Below, piece after piece: positions 47,515-57,368 of a stretch of DNA of 64,000 bases; position 1 is the first letter of the stretch; each line of letters starts with the position of its first letter. Location: positions 2,582,001 through 2,646,000 of the forward strand of contig NZ_AP023213.1 in assembly GCF_014218275.1 (NCBI RefSeq), read 5' to 3'. A program made the translations under genes and the position numbers. Source of the stretch: Citrifermentans bremense (lineage in GTDB: Bacteria; Desulfobacterota; Desulfuromonadia; Geobacterales; Geobacteraceae). Below the pieces are notes generated by a model. That model was not told the origin of the DNA, searched no databases, and was given only the letters and a program-made list of their open reading frames with translations.

Positions 47515-47543
47515 TTGACAAGCCCCATCAGTATATATAGATT
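47515..47543 (+). promoter_or_regulatory. Promoter of the arsR-type gene
   Basis: A perfect TTGACA (47515-47520) is followed by TATAGA (spacer 15) or TAGATT (spacer 17). The -10 region overlaps one arm of an inverted repeat likely bound by the regulator. Confidence 0.5.
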
Positions 47544-47560
47544 ACCCCTAGAAGAATCTA
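47538..47560 (+). promoter_or_regulatory. Probable ArsR operator
   Basis: TAGATT-N11-AATCTA is a perfect 6-bp inverted repeat that overlaps the -10 region and lies 15 bases before the GTG start, the usual place for autorepression by ArsR-family proteins. Confidence 0.5.
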
Positions 47561-47574
47561 CCGGAGGATACCAC

Positions 47575-47859
47575 GTGGCATTCGACAAGACGAAGGATTA
47601 TGGCAAGGAAGCGGAGATGCTCAAGGTGCTCGGGCACCCCATCCGCCTCAAGATAGTGGCCGGACTTTGCACCCAGGAGTGCAACGTCAAGCACATCTGG
47701 GAGTGCCTGGGACTGCCGCAGGCGACGGTCTCCCAGCATCTGGCTCTTTTGAAGAACAAGGGGATCATAGAGGGGACCCGGGACGGCGTCGAGGTCCGCT
47801 ATGCCGTGGTGAGCCCGTTCGTGCGCCGGCTGATCGTGATACTGCACGAAGAGCCCTAA
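47575..47859 (+). CDS. ArsR family winged-helix regulator
   Basis: The 94-residue protein is a compact ArsR/SmtB regulator: LKVLGHPIRLKIVAGL, a recognition helix in LPQATVSQHLALLKNKGII and the wing EGTRDGVEVRYAV. Three Cys (LCTQECNVKHIWEC) lie before the recognition helix and could bind a metal or metalloid or form a redox switch. The start is GTG at 47575, fixed by GGAGG 8 bases upstream; the ATG at 47515 lies in the promoter. It follows the ABC ATPase pair on the same strand but has its own promoter and operator. Its targets beyond itself are unknown. Confidence 0.88.
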   Translation: MAFDKTKDYGKEAEMLKVLGHPIRLKIVAGLCTQECNVKHIWECLGLPQATVSQHLALLKNKGIIEGTRDGVEVRYAVVSPFVRRLIVILHEEP

Positions 47860-47882
47860 GGTCATCTGTGGTTGAAATGAAG

Positions 47883-47916
47883 AAAAGGCCGCACCCGATC
47901 CGGGTGCGGCCTTTTC
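47883..47916. terminator. Bidirectional terminator between arsR and pmbA
   Basis: AAAAGGCCGCACCCG and CGGGTGCGGCCTTTT form a perfect 15-bp stem with a 3-base loop. It serves the convergent arsR-type and pmbA genes. Confidence 0.88.
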
Positions 47917-47922
47917 CTGTAT

Positions 47923-49263
47923 CTAGGCACCGCTGATTTCCAGTTCGCCGACCCTCAGCGAAGGCGACCCCGCCCCTCCGAAGAAGCGGAGGTCGCTTCC
48001 CACCAGATCCACTCCCCGGAACAACTGCAACAGGTTTCCCGCCAGGGCCAGCCCCTTCACCGGGTAGAGGATCTCGCCTCGCTCCAGGTAGAATCCAGAG
48101 GCCCCCACGGAAAAGTCCCCCGAGATGGTGTTGGCCGTGTGCATCCCCATCACCTCGGTAATCAGCACCCCGCGCTCGACGCCTGCCAAAAGCGCCTCCG
48201 GGCTCGCCTCGCCGGGCTGGATCATGAGGTTGTGGGCGCCGCTCCTCGGAGGCCCCTTCACGCCGCCTCGCTCTGCGTTGCCGGTCGAGGAGACCCCGGC
48301 TTTTTTCCCCCAGTAGCTGTCGTACAAAAAGCCCTGCAGCACCCCGGAGGTTACCAGCGGGGTGTCCTGCTGCGGCACGCCCTCGCCGTCGCAGGGAGCA
48401 GTTCCCATGCCGTCAAGCAAAAGTCCGTCGTCGCGCAGGGTAACCAGTTCGGAGAAGACCTGCTCGCCCTCTTTCCCCAGAAAGAGCGATTTCCCCTTGT
48501 GTACGCTCTCCCCCAGAAAGGAGGGAGCCAGCACCTCGACAAGGGCGGCGGCCACGTGGTTGTCCAGGACGACAGGGCAGCGCATGCCGGGGATGGTGCG
48601 CGCGCCAAGCAGCGAGGTCGCCCTGCGCCCCGCACCCCGCGCCACGGCCTCGATGTCGATCCCTTTAAAGGAGGGTGAGAAGGCGTAATCCCAGCCGCTT
48701 TGGGCGTCGCCGCCGTCCTCGGCCACGGCCGAGACGGAGCAGGTGACGTAGCTGCCGCGGTAACCCTTTTCAAGCCCAAGCGAGTTCCTGATGAAGGTGG
48801 AGTAGACCGATTCGCCGTAGCTGCACTTTCTCACCCTTTTCACCCTCGGGTCCGTGGCGAGCGTGAGCCGCTCCAACTCCAGCGCGCGCGCCACCTTGAG
48901 CTCCTCGTCGACTGCCGGAAGCTCCGGGTCATAGAGCCAGGGGAGTTCGGGGTAGAGCGCCGCCGGTGCTGCGAGGGTGTAGCAGGGGTCCTGCGCCTGG
49001 GCGCGGGCCGCCACCAGCGCGCCGTCGACCATCATTGAAAGGGCCGCTGGCTCCATGCTCGTGGAAAAGGAGAAGCCGAGTCCATCGCCCACCTTCAGGC
49101 GCACTGCAACCCCGAAAGGCTCGGCGGCGCGGAAGGCGTCTACCTTCCCCTGCTTCGCCTCGATGGCGAGATCCCTGGATTGCGACAGGAACATCTCCCA
49201 GCCGTCCAGGTTGCGCCCCTTGAGGAGCCGTTCGACGGCGTCTGCGTGCTTGGCCAGTTCCAT
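47923..49263 (-). CDS. pmbA: PmbA/TldD family metalloprotease-like protein
   Basis: The 446-residue protein belongs to the TldD/PmbA (TldE) family. Visible features are the N-terminal domain with DGLGFSFSTSM, the CPVVLDNHVAAAL strand, DDGLLLDGMGTAPCDGEGVP and the C-terminal GVLITEVMGMHTANTISGDFSVGASGF region. It lacks the HExxxH zinc motif of TldD, as expected for the PmbA subunit. In enterobacteria TldD/PmbA cleave modified peptides and help CcdA degradation. No tldD is next to it. Confidence 0.92.
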   Translation of the reverse strand: MELAKHADAVERLLKGRNLDGWEMFLSQSRDLAIEAKQGKVDAFRAAEPFGVAVRLKVGDGLGFSFSTSMEPAALSMMVDGALVAARAQAQDPCYTLAAPAALYPELPWLYDPELPAVDEELKVARALELERLTLATDPRVKRVRKCSYGESVYSTFIRNSLGLEKGYRGSYVTCSVSAVAEDGGDAQSGWDYAFSPSFKGIDIEAVARGAGRRATSLLGARTIPGMRCPVVLDNHVAAALVEVLAPSFLGESVHKGKSLFLGKEGEQVFSELVTLRDDGLLLDGMGTAPCDGEGVPQQDTPLVTSGVLQGFLYDSYWGKKAGVSSTGNAERGGVKGPPRSGAHNLMIQPGEASPEALLAGVERGVLITEVMGMHTANTISGDFSVGASGFYLERGEILYPVKGLALAGNLLQLFRGVDLVGSDLRFFGGAGSPSLRVGELEISGA

Positions 49264-49294
49264 TTATTTACCTCGGTAAAAACAGGGGCTAGGG

Positions 49295-49744
49295 CTACAG
49301 ATCCAGCACCATGGCGATTTCGTCGCAGTCGGGGAACTTCACGCACTTGATGCAATCGCCCCAAACCTTGTGCGGCAGCTCGGACTTGTCGGCGATCTTG
49401 AAGCCGAACTTGGCGAAGAAGTCGGGCTTGTAGGTGAGGCAAAAGAGCCGTTTCAGCCCCAGCTCACGCGCCTCGGCGATGCAGGCGCCGACCACCTGGC
49501 TCCCGATGCCGCGCCTGCCGGCGCTCTCGGCAACGGCGACTGAACGGACCTCGGCGAGATCTTCCCAGACGATGTGCAGGGCGGAGGTGCCAAGAAGCTC
49601 CCCCCCCTCCTCGTATACGTAGAAATCGCGCAGCGCCTCGTACAACTCGGAGAGGGAGCGCGAGAGCATCTCGCCGCGGCTGGCAAAGCTGGTGAGGAGC
49701 TTCTGGATGTCTTTTACGTCGCTGATTCTTGCCTTTCTGATCAT
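49295..49744 (-). CDS. GNAT family N-acetyltransferase, ArgA-like
   Basis: The 149-residue protein has the GNAT fold: RKARISDVKDIQKLL, the acetyl-CoA site VAVAESAGRRGIGSQVV and LFCLTYKPDFFAKFGF. The tail HKVWGDCIKCVKFPDCDEIAM, with three Cys, resembles short stand-alone N-acetylglutamate synthases found in several lineages, so a role in arginine synthesis is possible. Its start overlaps the recN stop by 4 bases (ATGA). The substrate is inferred from family resemblance. Confidence 0.85.
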   Translation of the reverse strand: MIRKARISDVKDIQKLLTSFASRGEMLSRSLSELYEALRDFYVYEEGGELLGTSALHIVWEDLAEVRSVAVAESAGRRGIGSQVVGACIAEARELGLKRLFCLTYKPDFFAKFGFKIADKSELPHKVWGDCIKCVKFPDCDEIAMVLDL

Positions 49745-51402
49745 CTTACTGCCTCCTGAATCATCTCCCTGGCGTGCTCCAGGGTCTTCTCTGTGACCCG
49801 CGCGCCTGCCAGCATGCGCGCTATTTCCGCCACCCGGGCCTCGGGGTCCAGGTACTCCACGCTGGTCGCGGTCCGCCCTGCGCTCACACCCTTCTCCACC
49901 TTCAGGTGCAGGTCGGCAAAGGCGGCCACCTGAGGCAGGTGGGTGATGGCCAGCACCTGCTGGGAGCGCGCCACCCGCTTCAGCTTCTCGCCTATGAGCG
50001 CCGAGGTGGCCCCGCCGATCCCGGTATCGACCTCGTCAAAGATGAGCGTCGGGACCTCGGAGTCGGGGTGCAGCTGCTTCAAGGCGAGCATGAGCCGGGA
50101 AAGCTCCCCCCCCGAGGCGATCTTCGCCAGGGGCTTTGGGGGCTCGCCGGGGTTGGGCGAAAAGAGGAACTCGCAGCGCTCGAAGCCGTAGCTTCTAGCC
50201 TCGGAGCTTCGCTCGAATGAGGTCTCGAAGAGGGAGTTTTTCATGGCGAGCTCGGAAAGCTCCCGCTCCATCCCCGCCTTGAGCTCCGACGCACCCTTCT
50301 CGCGCATTTTCGAGAGCTTCCCCCCTAACACCTCAAGTTCGCCTTCCAGGGCGGCAATCCTCTGCTGAAGTTCGCCCTTGGCCTCTTCTCTGTTCCCAAG
50401 GGCTGCGAGCTCGGCGTCCACCTGCCCCTTATAGGCGAGGATCTCGTCGATGTCGGCGCCGTATTTCCGCTTCAGGCGGTTGATGGCGTCGAGCCTGTCC
50501 TCAAGCTGCTCCAGCCTCCCCGGCTCGGCCTCGACGCTGGCCGCGTAATCGCGCAGGGTGAGAGCCGCGTCTTCCAGCTGGGCATAGGCCGCTTCCAGCG
50601 TGTCGGCTACCGGCGCGAGGGCATGATCGAGGGAACCCGCCTCGGCAACGGTTCCGATCATGCGGCGCAGCGCCCCCAGAAGTGCCGCGTCTCCCCCGTA
50701 GAGCGTCTCGAAGGCCTGCTGGCTTGCCGAGAGGAGCTTCCCGCTGTGGGAGAGCCTCAGCCGCTCCTCGGCAAGCTCTTCCTCCTCGCCAGCGTGGAGC
50801 TTCGCATCGGCGATCTCGCCGCTTTGGAAGGAGAGGAGGTCCAGGCGCCGCTCGGCCTCGCGCTCCCCCTGCTCCAGCGCCGCCAGCTCGTTCTTCGCGG
50901 CCTGGTAGGCCTCGAAGCGGGAGGCGAACTCCTCGCGCAGGGAAAGGGCGCCGGCGAAGCCGTCCAGAAGGCGCAGGTGGTTCTCCGTCTTCAATAGCGT
51001 CTGCGCGTCGTGCTGGCCGTAGATGTTGATCAGGTTGCGGCTGAGCTCGGAGAGGACCGAGGTGGTGGCAAGCCCGCCGCCGATGAAGACACGGTTCTTC
51101 CCCCCCTGCTGCACCACGCGCCGCACCAGGAGCTCTCCTTCGCACTCCACCCCCGCCTCGGCAAGCGCGGCGAGCAGCGCCTCGCGCCCCTCGAGGTCGA
51201 AGACCGCCTCGACCGAGGCTTCCTTGGCGCCTGAGCGGATCAGGTCGGAGCTCGCGCGCCCGCCGAGGATCAGGTTCACCGCGTCGATGATGATGGATTT
51301 CCCCGCGCCAGTCTCGCCGGTCAGGATGTTGAGCCCGGGGGCGAACTCGACGTGCAGCTTCTCGATGATGGCCAGGTTGGTTATCTGCAGTTCTCTCAGC
51401 AA
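49741..51402 (-). CDS. recN: DNA repair protein RecN
   Basis: The 553-residue SMC-like ATPase helps double-strand break repair. Walker A is GETGAGKS, the signature region is ASGGELSRLMLALK, and Walker B is IFDEVDTGIGG. Long coiled coils lie at about 155-230 and 295-375 between the head halves. It starts 4 bases after the nadK stop and overlaps the acetyltransferase gene, so nadK-recN-acetyltransferase form an operon. nadK-recN adjacency is common in bacteria. Confidence 0.96.
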   Translation of the reverse strand: MLRELQITNLAIIEKLHVEFAPGLNILTGETGAGKSIIIDAVNLILGGRASSDLIRSGAKEASVEAVFDLEGREALLAALAEAGVECEGELLVRRVVQQGGKNRVFIGGGLATTSVLSELSRNLINIYGQHDAQTLLKTENHLRLLDGFAGALSLREEFASRFEAYQAAKNELAALEQGEREAERRLDLLSFQSGEIADAKLHAGEEEELAEERLRLSHSGKLLSASQQAFETLYGGDAALLGALRRMIGTVAEAGSLDHALAPVADTLEAAYAQLEDAALTLRDYAASVEAEPGRLEQLEDRLDAINRLKRKYGADIDEILAYKGQVDAELAALGNREEAKGELQQRIAALEGELEVLGGKLSKMREKGASELKAGMERELSELAMKNSLFETSFERSSEARSYGFERCEFLFSPNPGEPPKPLAKIASGGELSRLMLALKQLHPDSEVPTLIFDEVDTGIGGATSALIGEKLKRVARSQQVLAITHLPQVAAFADLHLKVEKGVSAGRTATSVEYLDPEARVAEIARMLAGARVTEKTLEHAREMIQEAVR

Positions 51403-51406
51403 GGCA

Positions 51407-52273
51407 TCACCTCTCGCCCCACTTGAGCTTGGTCCTTAAGACCTCGAAGTAGTCCTTGCTGCGGGACTGGATCAGCCTCGTTACGTGCGCCGCCTTGGTG
51501 ATCTGCACCACGTCGCCGGAGAGAAGCTTCATACCGACCTGCCCGTCGAGGGTGAGAAAGACCGACTCGTCCGGGGCGTACTTCAGCTTTATGGCGATGT
51601 GGGCGTCCGCGGCCATCACCAGCGGCCGGTTGGTGAGGGTATGCGGGCAGATGGGGGTGATCGAGATGCACTCGAGCTCCGGGTGCAGGATCGGGCCGTT
51701 GGCCGAAAGCGAATAGCCGGTTGAGCCGGTCGGTGTGGAGACGATCAGGCCGTCCGCCTTGAAGGTGGTCAGGTAGCGCCCGCTCACCGAGGTCTCCATG
51801 TCGATGATCCGCGCCAGGGCCCCCTTGTTGATCACCACGTCGTTCAGCACCCGGTGCAGCTCCACCACCTCCCCGGCGCGCTCGACGCTGGCCATCAGCA
51901 TCATCCTCTCGGTCACCTCGAAATCGCCGGCCAGGCAGCGCTCGACCGAGGGGTAGAGCTCGTCCAGCGTGATCTCGGTGAGAAAGCCCAGGCTCCCCAG
52001 GTTCACCGCCAGTATCGGGACATCCCGCTCCCCTACAAGCCTCGCCGCGGCGATGAGGGTGCCGTCACCGCCGAGCACCACCACCAGGTCGGCGTCGGCC
52101 GCGATCTCCGTGCTCTCGGAGCTCTCGGCCAGGGTGGTGCGCCTGAGCCTCCTGGAGAGGTGCTCCTCGACGTGGGCGGTCACGCCGCGCGCCGCCAGCC
52201 ACTCGATCAGCTCCTCCGCCACGGCCAGTGAGCGCGGGTCGTGGACTTTGGCAAAAATGGCGATTTTTTTCAT
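51407..52273 (-). CDS. nadK: NAD kinase
   Basis: The 288-residue enzyme phosphorylates NAD to NADP. The signature VVLGGDGTLIAAARL, with the catalytic Asp, is followed by LAVNLGSLGFLTE, VINKGALARI, and the LIVSTPTGSTGYSLSANGPI loop. Length is normal. It is the first gene of the nadK-recN-acetyltransferase operon, divergent from glgP. Confidence 0.96.
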   Translation of the reverse strand: MKKIAIFAKVHDPRSLAVAEELIEWLAARGVTAHVEEHLSRRLRRTTLAESSESTEIAADADLVVVLGGDGTLIAAARLVGERDVPILAVNLGSLGFLTEITLDELYPSVERCLAGDFEVTERMMLMASVERAGEVVELHRVLNDVVINKGALARIIDMETSVSGRYLTTFKADGLIVSTPTGSTGYSLSANGPILHPELECISITPICPHTLTNRPLVMAADAHIAIKLKYAPDESVFLTLDGQVGMKLLSGDVVQITKAAHVTRLIQSRSKDYFEVLRTKLKWGER

Positions 52274-52410
52274 CCGGAGGCCTTTACTTGTAATGTAATT
52301 TAGGATTTACTAGCACAGTTGTAGTATCATGTCCAACGGAAACTGGTACTGAAAGACACAGCCTCGGACACCGTTCCCGCAGCAAACTACGGGCAAAAGC
52401 AGGGTGACTC

Positions 52411-54909
52411 ATGACCGAAGAACAAATGGGCTTGAACGAGACGCTTGACCAGAAGATGCTCATTATCAAATCTTTTCTTGAGCACCTGGAATACACCCTG
52501 GGCAAGGACAAGTACTCAGCGACCAAGTACGACAGGTTCAACGCACTGGCTTATGCCGTACGCGACAAGCTGGTAGAGCGCTGGCTCGACACCCAACAGG
52601 CATACTACAACTCCGACCACAAGAGAGTCTACTATATCTCGATGGAATTCCTGATGGGGAGGACGCTCGGAAACAGCCTCATCAACCTTGGGATATGGGA
52701 CGAGTTCCAGGAGGCGCTCGACTCGCTCGGCGAGAACTACTTCGAGGAGACGCTAGACGAGGAACAGGACGCGGGGCTCGGCAACGGCGGTCTGGGGAGG
52801 CTCGCCGCCTGTTTCCTCGATTCCATGGCCACCATGTCCATCCCCGCCTACGGCTACGGCATCCGCTACGAGTACGGCATCTTCCGACAGCACATAGCGG
52901 ACGGGGCGCAGGTCGAGATCCCTGACAACTGGCTGCGCTACAGAAACCCCTGGGAGCTCGACCGCCAGGAGCACCTGCACACGGTGAAGTTCTACGGGCG
53001 CGTCATCACCACCTTCGACAAGAACGGGAAGCTCTTGCGCGAGTGGGTCGACACCGAGGACGTCATGGCCATGGCCTACGATACCCCGATCCCCGGCTAC
53101 CAGACCCAAAGCGTCAACACGCTGAGGCTTTGGACCGCGAAATCCAGCCGCGAGTTCGACCTGAAGTTCTTCAACGAGGGGAACTACATCCGCGCGGTGG
53201 AAAAGAAGATGCAGTCCGAGACCATCTCCAAGGTGCTCTACCCCGCCGACAACGTCATCGAGGGGAAGGAGCTCCGCTTCAAGCAGGAGTACTTCCTAGC
53301 CTCGGCCACCGTGCACGACGTGATCTACCGTTTCAAGAAGAAGCACAGCGACATGAAAAAGCTCCCGGAGAAGGTCGCCATCCAGCTGAACGACACCCAC
53401 CCCACCCTCGCCATCCCTGAGCTGATGCGGGTTCTGATCGACCTGCACAACGTGGAGTGGGAGGACGCCTGGGAGATCACCCGGAAGACCTTCGCCTACA
53501 CCAACCACACCATCCTCCCCGAGGCGCTGGAGCAGTGGCCGGTCTGGTTCTTCGAGCAGATACTCCCCCGTCATCTGCAGATCATCTACGAGATCAACGA
53601 GAATTTCCTGAAGGAGATCCGCGAGCGCTTCCCGGACGACCCCGACCGGCTCTCGCGCATGTCGATCGTCGAGGAGCACTGGGAGCGAAAGATCCGCATG
53701 GCGTACCTGGCCATCGTCGGGAGCCATTCGGTGAACGGGGTGGCGGCTCTGCACACAGAGATCCTTAAAAACGAGCTCTTCCGCGACTTCTACGAGATGT
53801 ACCCGGAAAGGTTCAACAACAAGACCAACGGGATCACGCAAAGGCGCTGGCTCAAGATGAGCAACCCGCGGCTCTCAGCCTTGATCGACGACTACATCGG
53901 TCCAGGATGGACCACGAACCTCTACGAGCTGGAGAAGCTGCGCGCCATAGCCTCCGACCCCGAGTTTCTGGAGCGCTGGCAGAAGGTGAAGCGGGAGAAC
54001 AAGGAATACCTTTGCCGCTACATCCTGCAGCACAACCACATCGAGGTGGACCCGGAGTCGCTCTTCGACGTGCAGGTGAAGCGCATCCACGAGTACAAGC
54101 GCCAGCTTCTGAACGTCCTGCACATCATCACGCTCTTCAACCGGATCAAGGACAACCCGAAGGCCGAGGTGGTGCCGCGCACCTTCATCTTCGCCGGCAA
54201 GGCGGCCCCCGCCTACGCCGCTGCCAAACTGATCATCCGGCTCATCAACGCGGTCGCCGCCGTGGTGAACCGCGACCCGGACGTGGCGGGAAGGATCAAG
54301 GTGGTGTTCCTCGCCAACTACGGGGTCACCCTGGCGGAGAAGATCTTCCCCGCCTCCGACCTCTCCGAGCAGATCTCCACCGCCGGCACCGAGGCGTCGG
54401 GGACCGGCAACATGAAGTTCGCCCTGAACGGCGCGCTCACCATCGGCACCCTGGACGGCGCCAACATCGAGATCATGGAGGAGGTGGGGAGGGAGAACAT
54501 CTTCATCTTCGGCATGACCGCGGCGGAAGTCGCGGCCCTGCGGGCCCGGGGCTACAACCCCAGGGAGTACTACAACAACAACCGCGAGCTGCGCCGGGTG
54601 CTGGACATGATCGCCTCGGGGTACTTCTCCCCCTGGGCGCCGGAGCTCTTCACCCCGCTCACCGAGTCGCTTTTGAACCTGGGGGACTACTACATGCTTC
54701 TGGCCGACTACGCGGCCTACGTCGCCTGCCAGGAGAAGGTGAGCGAACTCTTCCGCCAGAAGGACGAGTGGGCCCGGCAGGCGATCCTCAACTGCGCCGG
54801 CATGGGGAAGTTCTCCAGCGACCGCACCATAGACCAGTACGCCCGAGAGATCTGGGGGATCAAACCTGTCGACATCCTTCCCGGCGCCGTCGAACTGCAG
54901 AGGCATTGA
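52411..54909 (+). CDS. glgP: Glycogen/starch/alpha-glucan phosphorylase
   Basis: The 832-residue enzyme releases glucose 1-phosphate from glycogen or other alpha-glucans. Motifs include [32 protein letters not shown], the [15 protein letters not shown] segment, and the pyridoxal phosphate site [20 protein letters not shown] with its Lys. Length is normal for the family. The stop overlaps the start of rarA by one base. With pfkA nearby it feeds stored sugar into glycolysis. Confidence 0.97.
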   Translation: MTEEQMGLNETLDQKMLIIKSFLEHLEYTLGKDKYSATKYDRFNALAYAVRDKLVERWLDTQQAYYNSDHKRVYYISMEFLMGRTLGNSLINLGIWDEFQEALDSLGENYFEETLDEEQDAGLGNGGLGRLAACFLDSMATMSIPAYGYGIRYEYGIFRQHIADGAQVEIPDNWLRYRNPWELDRQEHLHTVKFYGRVITTFDKNGKLLREWVDTEDVMAMAYDTPIPGYQTQSVNTLRLWTAKSSREFDLKFFNEGNYIRAVEKKMQSETISKVLYPADNVIEGKELRFKQEYFLASATVHDVIYRFKKKHSDMKKLPEKVAIQLNDTHPTLAIPELMRVLIDLHNVEWEDAWEITRKTFAYTNHTILPEALEQWPVWFFEQILPRHLQIIYEINENFLKEIRERFPDDPDRLSRMSIVEEHWERKIRMAYLAIVGSHSVNGVAALHTEILKNELFRDFYEMYPERFNNKTNGITQRRWLKMSNPRLSALIDDYIGPGWTTNLYELEKLRAIASDPEFLERWQKVKRENKEYLCRYILQHNHIEVDPESLFDVQVKRIHEYKRQLLNVLHIITLFNRIKDNPKAEVVPRTFIFAGKAAPAYAAAKLIIRLINAVAAVVNRDPDVAGRIKVVFLANYGVTLAEKIFPASDLSEQISTAGTEASGTGNMKFALNGALTIGTLDGANIEIMEEVGRENIFIFGMTAAEVAALRARGYNPREYYNNNRELRRVLDMIASGYFSPWAPELFTPLTESLLNLGDYYMLLADYAAYVACQEKVSELFRQKDEWARQAILNCAGMGKFSSDRTIDQYAREIWGIKPVDILPGAVELQRH

Positions 54910-56213
54910 TGGCGGATCTCTTCAACGGCAACCGGGAGGAGTTCGCACCTTTGGCCGAGCGGATGCGGCCGCGCAGCATGGCGGAGTACCTGGGCCAGGG
55001 GCACCTGGTGGGCGAAGGTAAGATGCTGCGCCGGCTGATCGAGAGCGACCGCCTCACCTCGCTCATCTTCTGGGGGCCGCCGGGAAGCGGCAAGACCACG
55101 CTGGCCCGCATCATAGCCAACGCCACCCGGTCGCACTTCATCTTCTTCTCCGCCATCATGAGCGGCATCAAGGAGATCCGCGAGGTGGTCAAGGAGGCCG
55201 AGGAGACCCTGAAGTACCAGGGGAAGCGGACCATCCTCTTCGTGGACGAGATCCACCGCTTCAACAAGAGCCAGCAGGACGCCTTTCTCCCCCACGTCGA
55301 GCGCGGCACCTTCACCATCATCGGCGCCACCACGGAAAACCCCTCCTTCGAGGTAATCGCACCGCTGCTCTCCCGCTGCAAGGTCCTGGTGCTGCAGCCC
55401 CTTTCCGACGAGGACCTGCTGAAGATCCTGCAAAACGCGCTCGCCGACCGCGAACGGGGACTGGGCGAGCTGAAGCTCTCCGCGACCGACGAGGCGCTCG
55501 CTTTCATGGCGGAGCAGGCAGGCGGCGACGCGCGGGTTGCGCTCAACACCCTGGAGACCGGTTCGCGCCTGTCGCACCAAGGCGTGATCACGCTGGAGAG
55601 CGCGCGCGAGGCGGTGCAGAAGAAGCCCCTTCTCTACGACAAGGGGGGGGAGGAGCACTACAACGTCATCTCCGCCTTCATCAAGTCGATGCGGGGCTCC
55701 GACCCGGATGCGGCGCTCTACTGGCTCGCCCGCATGCTGGAGGCGGGAGAGGACCCGATCTTCATCCTGAGGCGCATGGTGATCTTCGCCTCCGAGGACG
55801 TGGGGAACGCCGACCCCCGCGGGCTGCAGCTCGCAGTCTCCGCGCTGCAGGCGTTCCAACTGGTGGGGATGCCGGAGGGGAGGATCATCCTCGGGCAGGC
55901 GGTCACCTACTTAGCCACCGCGCCTAAGTCCAACGCCAGCTACAACGGGATCAACGAGGCGCTCGCCGAGGTGAGAAAGAGCGGGGCGCAGCCGGTCCCC
56001 ATGGAGATCAGGAACGCACCGACGAAGCTCATGAAAGGGCTGGGCTACGGCAAGGGGTACCTATACCCCCACGACCACCAGGGGGTGGTGCGGCAGAACT
56101 ACCTCCCCGAGGCGCTCGCCGGCCGGCGCTTCTACGCTCCAAAGGAGAGCGGCTACGAGAAGAGCATCAAGGAGCGGATGGAATGGATCCGCGGCGAGCG
56201 GGAGAAGGCATAG
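54909..56213 (+). CDS. rarA: Replication-associated recombination protein A (RarA/MgsA AAA+ ATPase)
   Basis: The 434-residue AAA+ ATPase acts at stalled replication forks. Motifs are LAERMRPRSMAEYLGQ, Walker A GPPGSGKTT, Walker B LFVDEIHRFNKSQQDAFLP, sensor 1 IIGATTENPSFEV, the GGDARVALNTLE sensor 2 region and the C-terminal tetramer domain with YNVISAFIKSMRGSDPDAALYW-type sequence. The ATG at 54909 shares one base with the glgP stop, so translation is coupled. A longer frame from 53907 is only an alternative reading of glgP and is not coding. Confidence 0.95.
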   Translation: MADLFNGNREEFAPLAERMRPRSMAEYLGQGHLVGEGKMLRRLIESDRLTSLIFWGPPGSGKTTLARIIANATRSHFIFFSAIMSGIKEIREVVKEAEETLKYQGKRTILFVDEIHRFNKSQQDAFLPHVERGTFTIIGATTENPSFEVIAPLLSRCKVLVLQPLSDEDLLKILQNALADRERGLGELKLSATDEALAFMAEQAGGDARVALNTLETGSRLSHQGVITLESAREAVQKKPLLYDKGGEEHYNVISAFIKSMRGSDPDAALYWLARMLEAGEDPIFILRRMVIFASEDVGNADPRGLQLAVSALQAFQLVGMPEGRIILGQAVTYLATAPKSNASYNGINEALAEVRKSGAQPVPMEIRNAPTKLMKGLGYGKGYLYPHDHQGVVRQNYLPEALAGRRFYAPKESGYEKSIKERMEWIRGEREKA

Positions 56214-56332
56214 TTCATTAAAGCCCCGACCGCCGTTGAAATCGCTTTCCCCCATGGTATATTCAAGCTGGCCTTTCCCGCGGATCATGAAGAGGGAGGG
56301 GACGGCCCATTAATTTCCGAGCGGAGTCAAGG

Positions 56333-57292
56333 ATGAAGAAGATAGGGATAATCACCAGCGGCGGCGACTGCTCCGGCATGAACGCGGCGATCAGGGCCGC
56401 GACCAGGACCGCGCTGGGGCACGGGGTGCAGGTGGTAGGGTTCCGCAAGGGGTATTCGGGCCTTTTGAAGGGGGACTTCCTCGAGATGCAGACCAAGGAC
56501 GTGGCCGGGATCCTGCACCGCGGCGGGACCTTCCTGCAGTCGGCCCGCAGCGAGGAGTTCCGCACTGTCTTGGGAAGGGAGAAGGCGGTCAGGCACCTGG
56601 AGGAGTTCGGGGTCGAGGGGCTGGTGGTGATCGGGGGGGACGGCTCCTTGAACGGCGCGCTGGCGCTGCACCGCATGGGGGTGCCTGTGATAGGCATTCC
56701 CGCCAGCATCGACAACGACATACCCTTCACCGACATGGCGCTCGGGGTGGACACGGCGCTCAACAACATCATCTACGCGGTCGACTGCATCAAGGACACG
56801 GCCAGTTCGCACGACCGCGCCTTCGTCATCGAGGTGATGGGGAGGAACTCGGGCTATCTAGCCAGCATGGCGGCCATCGCCACCGGCGCCGAGTACGCCA
56901 TCATCCCCGAGGTGGAGTGCGACATCGCCGACCTCTGCAACCAGCTCAGGCTCCGTTACGAGGAGGGGCGCAGCAACGCTATCATCATCCTGGCCGAAGG
57001 GGCCGGGCGCGCCCAGAACATAGCAGACAACATCAAGGACGCCATCGGCTTCGAGACCAGGGTCACGGTGCTCGGCCACTACCAGAGGGGGGGCGCCCCC
57101 TCGGTCTTCGACCGGCTTCTGGGGAGCAGGTTCGGGCACGCGGCCGTGGAGAACCTTCTGGCCGGGCAGATGGGAAAGATGGTGGGGCTTTGCTGCAACG
57201 CCATCTTGCCGACGCTTTTGGAGACTGTGGTGGTGAGCGAGAAGAGGCAGCAAGACGAGCTGCACGAGATGTCGCTGATCCTGGGGATCTAG
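56333..57292 (+). CDS. pfkA: ATP-dependent 6-phosphofructokinase
   Basis: The 319-residue enzyme phosphorylates fructose 6-phosphate. Motifs: ITSGGDCSGMNAAIRA, VIGGDGSLNGAL, the catalytic region PASIDNDIPFTD, VEVMGRNSGYLA, and LGHYQRGGAPSVFDRLLG. The GGDGS sequence and a small residue (Ala) before SIDND suggest ATP rather than pyrophosphate as donor, but Ala-Ser in place of the usual Gly-Thr is a variant. It stands alone, 119 bases after rarA, and ends at a strong terminator. It opposes the FBPase encoded at 7-8 kb. Confidence 0.93.
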   Translation: MKKIGIITSGGDCSGMNAAIRAATRTALGHGVQVVGFRKGYSGLLKGDFLEMQTKDVAGILHRGGTFLQSARSEEFRTVLGREKAVRHLEEFGVEGLVVIGGDGSLNGALALHRMGVPVIGIPASIDNDIPFTDMALGVDTALNNIIYAVDCIKDTASSHDRAFVIEVMGRNSGYLASMAAIATGAEYAIIPEVECDIADLCNQLRLRYEEGRSNAIIILAEGAGRAQNIADNIKDAIGFETRVTVLGHYQRGGAPSVFDRLLGSRFGHAAVENLLAGQMGKMVGLCCNAILPTLLETVVVSEKRQQDELHEMSLILGI

Positions 57293-57315
57293 CGGCGGGT
57301 CAAAAGACGCAAACG

Positions 57316-57353
57316 AAAGGGGAGCGCCGGCTCAAGCGGCGCTCCCCTTTTTT
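57316..57353 (+). terminator. Terminator of pfkA
   Basis: AAAGGGGAGCGCCG and CGGCGCTCCCCTTT form a perfect 14-bp stem with a 7-base loop, followed by further T, 24 bases past the pfkA stop. It may also serve the convergent VOC gene. Confidence 0.88.
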
Positions 57354-57368
57354 CATGGCTTTTAACGG

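Noticed and set aside
53907..54908. Upstream extension of the rarA frame across glgP
   Set aside because: The extra codons read glgP in another frame. The RarA family start motif follows the ATG at 54909.
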